This document shows, piece after piece, positions 12,801 to 24,800 of a stretch of DNA of 64,000 nt. The notes beneath the pieces are model-generated. The model had not been told where the DNA came from. It worked only from the letters and a program-made list of their open reading frames with translations, and made no database searches. The translations under genes were made by a program, and so were the position numbers. Numbering within the stretch: position 1 is the first letter of the stretch; the number at the start of each line of letters is the position of its first letter. Origin of the DNA: Tigriopus japonicus (Eukaryota > Arthropoda > Copepoda > Harpacticoida > Harpacticidae); NCBI GenBank assembly GCA_010645155.1, contig CM021322.1:3919510-3983509 (forward strand), written 5' to 3'.

Positions 12801-15800
12801 GAGAGCCTCAACTAGTTCCCGAGAGGACCTTTTCAAAGGAGGTGGGTTCTTTCCTTCCTTCCTTCCTTCGTGGCCGATTGAAGTACTGATTCAGGGCTGA
12901 TCACAAGAGTGGGAACAAATCGAAGGACAGATGACATCAAGAACGACCCAAAGGGAGTCAAGGAGAATGGACGTGTTGAAAACTTATTGTCTCCAAAAGA
13001 TTTGGCAATTTTTATAAAAGGAAAAGTTATTGTTAGCCAATCTCCGCTGAGGTTTATTTAACTTATATTTGCACACCATGTGCATTATTGCAGCTTTTAC
13101 ACTGAATGGGGTCTAGGGTTTTAGGGTCTTTTGACCTTCATACAAAGGGAGACGTAAGTCAGATTTGAGCAAAACGTAAATCACTCTGAATAGTTATAAA
13201 ACTGAAACAAACCCTACTGTAGTTTATGTCCATAAACTTTCCCGTTAAATGTTGTTTGTGGTAGGAAAATGAAAGTGGAATCATGGTGTAATTGGTTGCA
13301 CTTCTGGTTAGAAGAGCTCCAGCGAAAAGAAAGCAAGGTTGCGTGGCAACAGATCGTTCGACTCCGTCGCTTTTATCATCACTTCATGTTTTTTTTTGTT
13401 CCAGAAACTAAGCAATATCAATGTTGTCTGTTGCTTGGTAATGTTCTCTGCTTCTGATTTCGCATTTATAATGGATAAGCGGATACTGGCGATCTTTAAG
13501 CCTTGATAAATTCATCTTTGGTTCACCTGTGGATCCCAGTTCGGAGACACCTTGCATTAACTTACATCATATTCTTTCAATCACGTGGTTATTTGTGTCA
13601 ATAAGATAAGATCTCTGTATTTTGTACACTCTAATCAAGGCTTTTTAATCATGGAATCCCAAAATTCACTTTTGCTGGCCTGAACGTTTTACGTCTACTC
13701 CCTGAATGTTATGCTCAATTGACGAGATCGCCCACGAATTCGGGATCGCCGATCGCGTTAGACAGGTTACAAACGAAAAAAAGTCCTGCTTTATGCCAGT
13801 TCCTATCATTTGTATGTCTTTATATTGTGCAACCCAAAAACTAGAGGGCTAACTGCAGTGTTTCCAAAAAAAGTAGCGAATTTGATGTAAAAATTTTGTT
13901 TTACGGCAAAAATTGTTGGGCTCTTTCGAGCTTCACCAAAAATGGTAATATTTTTGACTTAACTTCTATTATCTACATTTTTTGATTCCTCTTACTTCTG
14001 GCGATTTTGTGGAATTCTTGAAATAGAAGAAGCGAGTGTTTGAGGTGTGGCTCGCATTTTACTAGATAAAAAAATGCTTATAAATTATAAAGAAGGAACC
14101 AATATAATGCGAACAAGTTTTCACCGTTCCCTCTTGATTTGAGAAACCACTGAAATTGCACGCACATTTTTTTAATGAACTGATTTCACTTTATGAAGAA
14201 TCCCGAAAATTATATCCCTTTTTCAGATTTTCCCCCCTAGCAAGAACAAAAATTAACCGTATATTAAGACTCTGGGCCTTAAAGTTATCCAAATTTTTGA
14301 TGTTTTGGGAATTTGTTAAAGTAGATTTTTAATAAAAAAAAGGAGTCTAAATTGTTTCCCTTGCCTTGTTCAAAATCTTATATCTGTCAGTGTCTGCAAT
14401 GTGGTTTGAGAGAAGTTGTGGAGGAGATTTGAACTGACGACCTCTCTCCTGACAAGATGGTGCCTAGTCCATTTGATTACAACTTCTACTAATCCATTTT
14501 TAGAAATAACAATTGAATTAATTATGTCGTGATTCAAAGTTTACTAACCTTCAAATATATCATTGTAGGGCCTTTTTGTAACAAAGGTTTCTTGACATTT
14601 TACTCGTACAGTACATGAAAGGGGCATAACATAATTTCAACTCCAAATATCACACTAACCAAAACAGGGTTGCAAGAAGTAGTCTCCAGCATCTCGATTT
14701 GTGCAAGAAGCACTGAAAACTGGAGTAGGAGGCTAACGGTGAGAATTATGATTTCCAGAAGGATTATTTCAATTCCGTTCTCCTGCAAACGAGATCTGGC
14801 TTGTATTCAGTAGACGACGTATTTCAATTTTCAGCTCAATCGAATGGCGGAGTGAAAAGTTGTGCTTTCTCAAACTTATGCACTGAAGAGAGCATGGACT
14901 GAATTAGTTCGCCCTTTTGTGGTAAAACATTTACCAGAAAAGGGCTCATTCATTCTCGGTGGAATTTGCACTGAGCTTTGAGTGAGTATAACTTTTGACT
15001 CCGACTTTCGATTGAGCTGAAAATTGAAATACGTATTCTTATCAATATAGGCAAGGTCTCACTTGCAGAAGAACGTAATTGAAATGCCCACTGGAAATCA
15101 TGATTCCTCTCGTTAGCCTCCCAGTCCAGTGAAATTCAGTGGTTCTTGATTTGTGCTACAGCACCCTTCAACAAAATCTTGTGCCTTCGTGTGAAGCAAA
15201 AACTAAATGTATTGTGAACCAATTTCTTTGTCCAAAAAAAGCGTGTAAATTGGTCATAAATAACTTATCATAAGCCAAGTAACGAACACAAATGGCCATC
15301 CATCAACCAGAGCATTTCCATGTACTGTAGGTCTCTCCAAGTGCTCACGAACAGAACAGAGTTCACGTACGCACACTCTCAATTCTCATGCCAACATGGC
15401 AAACCAACCGAGTAAGCACTTACTCAGTCAGTCAGTGAACTATCCAACCAGGCCTCCCTCAAACGCATTGCAGGAGAGAGGGGCTATTTTTGGAACAAGC
15501 ATTGCTATTTCTGGCTCGAGAACGGTTCCCGTTCCCGTTCCATCTATGAAGCTCTCATGCGCGGTAGCAGGCAGGAAGTAAAAAACCGGGGCGAACGAGG
15601 GTTGTTGATGTAGAAGTCGAAGTAGCCTTGGGAATGGGAAGATTGAAGGACATACGAATCCTCCTTCTCCTCCTCCTCCTATTCCTTCTTTTTGGTGGGT
15701 CTTATATAAGGCACTTTTTCCTTTTCTCTTTCAAGGCTGCCCGACGAATTAATGACCTCCATATACGAAACATTGAATCTCGGCCTTCACCAACAAAATG

Positions 15801-18800
15801 GCGAGCGAGAGGATTCGATTGAAGTGTGTGGAAATTGGATAGGGGCTGGGTTTTTTTTCTTTCAAACCTCTTCAGATGTTGGATTGAAGATCGATTTCCT
15901 AACCTCTTGGCAACCCTTAAAGTGGAACACCGGCATTTTGAGGGAGGTAAGATCCACCAAAAAGGGGGAACCGATTGAGAACTCAAAGGCCGAGCTGTCA
16001 AGATAAGATCCAGTGGCACTAACCATTCGACTCTATTGGCAACGGAACCCTTCAAATCCTTTCAAAGGCTCACTGACTAACGTTCCTAAGGTCTTTGGGC
16101 ATCAGGTATTTACGATTGAAGGTTGGCCTTCAAAGAAAGTCCAGGATCGTCCAGACGCGGACTTAGGCCCGGATTTAAGTAGCTCGTGATGATGATGAAA
16201 TGGTAATTAATACAATCGCTCCAATGGAAACCCTGACGAACATGGAGGGGAGACGAACCAACGAATGAAAGAAGGAAAGAAGGAAGGAAGGAAGGACGAA
16301 AAACTTTCTTTGAGCCTTCCGTTGGTCGCTCCTAATGTCGAGCTTTCATTTCGAGTGAGGCCTTCTTTCTTTTGGGCATTCGTACCCGGGGGAGAACTTG
16401 ACTGATCCATATGGACAGTGGTGGACAGCCTTCAAAATATTTTCCCCCAAAGTTTCCATGTCTGCAAAGAACTTACCGTCAGCCGAAATGTTCGTCACAA
16501 ATAAATAATTCGTAATAAATAAAACAGAAATAAGCTTGTTCTCTTACATTAAAGCATTTCGCAAGCTAAAACTCGACCGGATACTAACATAAATATAATG
16601 TTCACAATCAAATGCTACTAGCCCCTTCATTGAAGATTCGTCGTGTTCATTTGTTGCAAATTAAATTCTTTGACAAATTGACAAAGTGTCAGATCGTTTT
16701 GAAATGATTGATCGCCCAAATTTTCCCACCAAGATTTTGCCCGAGTGCCCACGGATTTGGAGGGCCCTATTCGTTTGTCTTATCGGGGCCAAAAAAGTCC
16801 ACCCAAGCTTTTATAGCAATCGTTAATGTTGAACCTCGGGTCAGATTGTTCTTCGAAGCACTCTACTCTATTTCTTGGATTGTTTCAACTCGAGCCAAGC
16901 TTTGAAGGTCTAAAGCGAAGGTCGATAACCAATTTCCCCAACACCTTTAGGACGGATTTAATGCTTACCAGCAACGCAAGTGACTTCCTCTATGATGATA
17001 GGATGGGAGCTTAGACATTGGCAAGTGTTGGTGGTTGTATTGCAGAATGAATTCTTTATCACAGAGCTGCACGAAGCTGTGCAAGTGTCGCCAATGTGAA
17101 GTCCAAGGTCGGAATCTGAAACGTGAAAAAAAACGTGGTCGGCATGAGTTCCCCAAGGGCGATTTGGTTCTTTTGTGCCTCCTTCTCTTTCTGTATACTT
17201 CGCCTCTTCCGTCCCAAAATTGGTTCCAGACTCGATGAAGCAAAAGCAAATTCTTTTATCAACGGGACAATCCCCAGGCATTCAAAGGCAAACAAGGTCG
17301 TCCTTTCTACGTTTCATATATGGTCACACTGTCACAATCGATTGACTCATATAATTCAGAGCCAACTAACCGGAATGAAAAAAGCACTTTGCCTTGAATA
17401 ATCACATAATCTAGAATTATCAATAATAATAAACTAGTAAGGTCCAAGTTGAAACTTGGGTAGCTTTTGGGAGAGTACATTTGACAACATTCTCTGGCCT
17501 AAAAACCACGTCTGTGTTGACAAAAGCCACTCATTCAGGAGGTTGTTTGGGTCCACCAAAATACATTGCACCCAATGCCTACTTTCCCTGAGATGGATGC
17601 TTGAATAAATTGTTTGGAAAAGAGAAACAGGTCCAACAATACACTCGCGTTTTGTTCCACCGACAAACTTGGATTAATAGACCTTTCTGGTTCTCGCCAC
17701 GTTCAATTCTTGACGGGAAAACTATCAAGCCAGTGGTTTTTTAGATCAGCCACGGAGAAACTCCCTTGGGAAAGAGGGGGAAAAAGGAACTTTCGATGAC
17801 TGAGCCTCGTGAATAACTTGTGGATTTCCTGGACCTCACAGTTTGGTGAAAACAATTTACTTTTTCTCTCTTTTCTCAATATTTGTTGGCATGGTTGGTT
17901 TCAAGTAAACTCTAAGGAAGTGGCTCACATTTTCCAGGGGATTATATTTAGAGGTCCATGTCGATGGTTGATAGTGTATGTTAAGAGATTTCCCTTGAGG
18001 ACTAAGACTTGATGCGACCATATTAGTAACATACAAACATCATCAAGAATAACCTATGAGGTTTTCCTCATACAGTCGAATCTCGATATAAGAAATCTCA
18101 GTTTAAGAAATTTTCGCGATATAAGAAAGTTTTCCGTGTTGACCAAAATTTTACTACATAAGAATTCTCGATATAAGAAATTTTCCATTTTTCCTCAATC
18201 TCGATATCAGAAACATTTTCAAAGTTTTGGCCTATTTCTCTTGCTTAAATTGGTCACAACACAAAACAAAGCAAAACTAAACGAAGCATTTCTAAAAGGA
18301 TCGATGCAGTGCTTCCATATCTTGCGCTTTTGCGCAAACTTTGTGCTTTCTAGGGTGCCTTCTGCGCACTTTTTTGGGCTCTCGCGCCTTGCGCCTCTTT
18401 AAAAACAGCTTGCCCGTTTCAAGTTTCAGTCAAAAGAACGAAAAATTGCATTTTGAACCCTAAAATCGCTAAAAATTGTCCAACATGTAATACGCAATCC
18501 AAGAAAGTCTCTCAAATTTGAAGTAATTTAAGGTCAAACTGAGAATAGAAGATTTGCAGTTGAGATATTCCAAAAAATAGCAAAAAAACTTTGTCAGTAG
18601 GAAAGCGTGGAAGGCTCAATTTTTTAAAAAGTTGTTTGTCCTTGTATAGGTTAGATCATTTACCAATCATGATGACAAAATTGTACTTTCTTCTTTCATT
18701 TTTTTCTGTCAAATTGAGATTGAAACAAGTTTTTAAGCTTTGTAATAGAGATATAAACGAATCCACTAGTAATGTAAATTTGTGTTTTAATAACTATTTT

Positions 18801-21800
18801 CTAAAAGCTACGTTTTTGAGTCATTGTCGGATTTTGTTGTAATAGAAGTAAGCTTATAAGGTTATATATGTAAAGGTGAGGTAAACTCCTCTGGTAGTTT
18901 CCTTGTATTTTTTATCGTTTCTTGAGCCAATTTTCTTGTGTCTCGATATAAGAAAAATCTCGATATAAGCAACATTTTGCCGCGCACAGAAAAGTTTCTT
19001 GTATCGAGATTCGACTGTATTTAGACACCGTCTCGATCACGTTTCGTAAACATGGTGAATTTGTTATTCGTAGACAGTGTCTATTTCCTCCCATATCAAC
19101 AAATATTTAGGCCCTACTTTATGATTCTTTCCATTTGTAACAAGAAAGTGACACTTTTTCTCACGGGTAATTGAATAGAATTATGGATGCGACCAATCAA
19201 TCCTGAAGGTTTGGATATGAAAGCGCATGGCAGTTTCATCATGGGTTCTCTCTTCTTTCTCAGAACGCATCCATGATTCATTACATGACCTATCGCTTTT
19301 AAAAGTAAAGAATTCGATGGAGTTGATCTTTTAATTATATTCAAGTAAGAACTGAAAATTAGAAAAACGGAAGAATAGGAAAAATTAGAAAATTTGCTCT
19401 GCACAACTTTGAATTCACTTAGTATTGAGAGTAGTCAATTGAGTAGTGTATGTATTTTTCTAGAGAGGGCGTACTCGATATCTGACGTAGATGTTTTATT
19501 CCATTTCAAAGTCTTAGATCCTGATTGATTCCTTGTCAAGTCATGTCAAATACGGAGATCACTCTGTTGCAACGTATTTCTCAATCCACAAATTAATTTC
19601 ATTGAAAAATCATAAATCATAAAAAATGTTGTGAAAAGAAACGTTTCAGAATTTTACCAGGCGTTTCATTTTTTTCATCATCTTAAAATAATGCAAGAGT
19701 GAAACCTTACAACAAATCAATCACTCTGAAGTGTTGGCACGATAGGAAAATTTTACCTCTACTTTTCCTCCAGTTCGTTATTTAAAAAAAAATCCAGTTC
19801 ACGGGTCAATGGATGTAAGACTCTTTTGTTCCCAGATATTTTACACAATCCCTGCGGACTCTAACAGAGTCTCTTTGAGGTCAAAGAAATTTGCAAGGAA
19901 ATGAGAGTCCAACAAGAGCAGAGGCAAGACTGGAAGTGAACCTTGAAAAGCCAACAATGGTGGAACCGAGAGAAAAAGAAAAGGAGATGAAGACCTTCTA
20001 TCCTGAGCTCGGAACAAAGGCCCAGACCCTTGGCATTGAGAATCACATGTATGTCTACACAATTCATCTCCATTGTCAATAGGATTAAGGATCTTGCTCA
20101 TTCTGTCGGTGGTGATCCCTCTTCTTCATATCGTTCCTTCATTACTGAAATACTTGATATCGATATTTTGTGGCGACGTCTGTTTTGATACTTGATGATA
20201 GAAACGCCCTCTAGTTTATTGGCTTCAATAGCAAAAAGGCTTGGTTTCATTTACACCGGGAAAGTTTCCGGTTGGATTGGAACTTGTCATTCTGAAATGG
20301 AACCCAATGCTGTCTTATTTGCATTGCCTTTCAGGGGGGGGGGGGCTACACTAACCAAATTATCAAAAGTTGTGCAAAAACTTTTAAGGCCAATTTTGTT
20401 ATTTATTGATCTTTAGAATATGTCTTTTCATTTAAGAAAAAAAATACCGTGGTAAAAAAGTTGATTATTTGAAAGAGGACATGGTACATACTTCGGATGT
20501 GTTGTTGATTTTGTCACATTTACGCCTAGAGAAATAATATCACGTCACTTCGATTTCCGGAATCTTCAATTTTCAGATCTGGAATATTGTTTTTTCCACG
20601 TATTTGGGCTCCAATCAATTCGTCAGGTTGACAAAAGGTCAAACAATTCCAAAGAAAATTTCCCTTGGAATATTACAGGAATGAGAGATCTCTTTTTTTG
20701 GCGAGACTCAAAAGGAAGTGAGGGTGAATATGAGTCATCGAAGAGTCCTGACTTGCGTTCTGAGAGCTTCTCTAATTCCTGACAATATAGATCATCAGAG
20801 TTCAAAATTGTAGTTCCAGTGAGTATTAAGAGAGCCATTTTATGTACTATATTCTTGCACCTTCTCTGAGTCGTTGACAAACATTTGGCTTTTCTTATAC
20901 GTTTCATTGTGCAACGCGTAACTTAAACCTGAAGTTTATTGTTCTGCATATCAACTAATATTGTTTCAGTTTGTCACACGAATGAAAAAAGCATTGTACT
21001 AATAGTTTCATCCCTCCTCTTTTTGAGTGTGTCTGAAAATGATCACTCTGAGTCATGCAAGAGTAGGGAAATGGGGGGCTTCTCCTTTTCTCTTTTTCTC
21101 TCTCATCTCCTTGTTCTCTTAAGGGTGACTGATTGTAGGTCTAAAAGCTAGTACTTGAAACTTTACAATAACATTGTAATAAGTCAAATATATGATATTT
21201 TAAAATGTTAACATCAAATTTCAGTACAAATATCTATAATTTTCACCTAATGGCCGGTTATTTCAAAGCCCTGGGGTGGGATGAGAGCCATTCAAACTTA
21301 GTAATATGGCTTTAATATTTTTCAACTTTTACACCAACGGTTTTGCGCATTCTGCCACCAGATGTCGTAAATCGGGGCCGAATCGTAAAACTCTATAGGG
21401 TAGTTCGAACTATGAAGCCCTCATCTCTTCTTTATCGGATTCTCTTGATAAAATTGTTGTAATTAAACCCTTCTAGAAAATTTGCGGGATCTAATTCAAG
21501 GATTCGAGATTTGATTTCTGGATAAATTCTCCATCTATGGGTTTTCCCGATCCGTGATTGTATTCAGCTCTAGAGATACTTAAAAGAAATATGCACTTTT
21601 GAAATGTTATTATATCTAACCTTGTTCAAAACAGCACTTAAACAATTAACGCTTTCTTGTTATTTTATTATTTTAAACATTAATTATTTGGTTTGCCAAG
21701 AAAAGAAGTATTTCGACAATAATGACATTGAACGTCAGTTAAATTCATCGAAAAAAATACAATTTTGGATACCTAAATTTCCGAAATGAAGAGCCAACTG

Positions 21801-24800
21801 CGCAGGAAAATTATCCCCTTGGTAGTTTTCATTTTGAAGTTTCTTGGCCTGAAAATGGATGTGAAAACTAGTGTTGCGGAACTGTTTGCCACCAACTAGA
21901 TATTTCCTTGCCATTTGCTTGTGAGATACTGATTCCGTCGGTTTTGGGGAAACTAATCTACTGCCAATTTTACCAACACTGATTTTCTGCAAAGATTGAT
22001 TACATCACTATTGGCAATGGTTGTGGCCACATCATTAATCATCTTTTCTGCAAAATCGAATAAAGGCCGTCTTCTTACCCTTTCCTTAAGGCCGTTAATT
22101 TTCATTTATACTGCTTGGCAAAGCAATTTTGGACCCCTATTGAACAACCATAAAGGCATCTGTTACATCAGGAGATTTTGGTCAATGACTAGATGTATTC
22201 AAGGATGGCTCAAGCCAGGATTACTTTCAAAATACACACTGGGTCCGATTAGTACAATGAAAATTCAGCGGAACAATACATTTGCTGCAAAAACCTCACA
22301 TTTTAGTACAATGATCGGACCCAGTGTGTATTTTTGAAATTCGTCCTGACGTACAGTGATTCCTGATGTATTCTTCATAACGAGACATGAAAAATATACA
22401 GAATGGAATGACTAGTACACGAGCATGAGCATATAGAAGGGAGCAGAGAATAGAACAGCATCAAATATTGGTCGTGGTGCAAAATGGTCCATTAACATTT
22501 AGACTCCTCTCTCAACAGACTTCCAACAAGGAGCTTATACTTTTTTATTACAAAAATAACCTTTTAAGAAAGAGTTCCTAAGGATTGTCAATCTGGCTTG
22601 GTTTTGGTGTTTTGGTGTTTTTTTTTTTTTTTTGGAAAATACTTTGACATGCGACAGAGCAAGAATTCCTATCTACGTTTGTTCCAACAAAATTTTGTCT
22701 CGTACTTGGAAGCACAACTTTTGAAGCACAAATTATCATTTCCTGATTGGCAAAGTCAAGCCGTTAATAATGGTCGCAATTTTTTTGGAACAGGTTGTCC
22801 CCAAAACCTTTGCGTTTAACGTCCACCTTTCGTCTTCTGGCATACTAGGAAAAAGAAGGCAAAGAAGTGACAAGCTTCAGGATATTGGAAGTTTGCAAAT
22901 AAGTGCAACTTTCAGTCAGGTCCTCATGGCGACACAATATCAAATAGACCCGTTTAGACCGACCCTTCCTTTGCTGGCATAAGATTCCAAATCAGGGTTC
23001 GGCATTGTCAAACCCATCATATTTGCTTCATCTTGAATCCCATGTAAAAACTGGGTAAGAAAATTGTCTGAAGCCAGAGGATGAGAGTCATGCACTTAAA
23101 GAGGGTTCAGGTCCCCCTAAATCATCGACTTTTGTGACTGCGGGAAAAATATGCAAATTCTTACTGGCTCAGAGGAGCAGACTCAAAGGAAATGGATGAA
23201 TCCAAGATATTTCTTACTATAAATCTTACTTACCATGAAAAGACAAAAACAATCATTGAAATGAATCCCTTTTTTTTATTTGAACATGTTTAATTTTACA
23301 ACTCTTTTTCTTCTGTTAAAGCCAGGCTTTACCCAAAAAGAAACAATAATAGTCTTCATAGATTCAAAAAGATTGTTGTTGATTTTGATCGGAGGTTTCA
23401 TTTTTTGCAGCCTCATATTTGCAAAATTCAGGTTTTGAAGGATAAACTTATTTGAAAAATTAACTATCGTCTGAATGTTGGCGCAAACCGTAAAATGCAA
23501 GAAGTTTGATGTAAAGTTCAATAAGATACCGTTTTAACCAAGAAATATAACTATTTACACAAATAGTGGACGTGGGGGGGGGGACTAAAAAGGCTGAAAG
23601 ATCTGATAAGTTCTTGCTATCTTTTTCACCCACTTTATATTCACTTTTAAATCCGTGCTCCATGAGTTTTAAGGCTCTTTTTCTGCCCCAACTCCCTCCT
23701 TTTATAATGCACGAGTGCATTTACAATCTATTTTTGCCTTCCCCACTGATTTTTTCTGCCCACAATAATCTCGTCAAAAACTCCAACCCAAGCTGTTATT
23801 TTTAGGACGACCATTCCCAAAAGACCCCTCACAAACCCGTGACAAAAGAAGGGTCTCATGTCAAAATTGAAGCGTTCTACAAAAAATAGGTTGTTGTTAT
23901 TATTATGACTGTCGCGGAGCCGTTGAACAAAACCCAAGTATCTTGAGCTCTGAAGTGTCTCTTGGTTCAAGTTCTGAGTATCCAAACGTTAAAAAGACGA
24001 AAAGTGACAAGTTCCGTAGTTTTGGGTTGTCTCCCATGGGGCACAAGTTCTATGGACAAATAACAAACAAAAAATAAACCATAGGGGAACCCACTTCTTA
24101 AAGTCCTTTTAAAGACTAGGCTCTATGTTTTAGTATTGCGATTTCACGATTGTTTCAAGGTACATTTTATTTGCAAATTTGGCGTTGTTCCTCGTTTCTC
24201 TTTTAAGCAGTCTCAACGAGGTCTAGAGGATTCTTTTTTTTTACTCCGAAAAAGAGGAAAAGTAGGATAGACTTCAGCTCAATAAAAAATCGAAGGCTTT
24301 TTGCCATGGCCAAATATTAAAAAAACAGCCATAAAACTTAAGTGCATTTGTGTGCTGGAATACAAATAAGTGGTTCAATTTCGATTCACCTTGAATGAAA
24401 TAAGTCAGAGGCAGAAAAAAAACTAGAATGAAGGTCAATTTGTAAACGGCTCTCCTCGAATTAGACTTAGCTGGAATTTAAATGAACTCATCGTGGACCA
24501 TTTGGGGTGTCCAGACGTCGGAAAACGGAAATGGCGTGCTTTGCATAAACGAAATGGACAAAAGCAGAAGGATCCTGATTTGAGAAAGCTAGGGGGAAAA
24601 TGAGCCCTTTTACATTCCCTGTCGAAAACAAAGCTTCAACGAGATTGTTTTCTCCTCATTCTTTTATTGCCCGACGACGATGAGCATTTGGTCATTTCAT
24701 TCTGAATGAGTTATAAAAAGGCGGAAATGCAAAAAATAATCTCAAAGTCCGCTTGATAATAGATGTCATTCCTTTTGCAGAAAAGCTTTGAGTAGATATG

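Larger units (their letters stand above)
5476..16968 (-). other. EB gene intron between exons 2 and 3 (11.5 kb)
   Basis: It holds two hAT-like elements, one foldback element, a tRNA-like fragment, a CTTC microsatellite and the possible alternative first exon at 12059-12236. In the remaining stretches (5476-9561, 10482-12058, 12237-14400 and 15156-16968) I see no coding sequence I can support. Open frames there lack splice consistency or recognisable domains. Confidence 0.6.

Noticed and set aside
20334..20345. Run of G residues
   Set aside because: Simple homopolymer, no associated feature; a similar run lies at 23573-23582.
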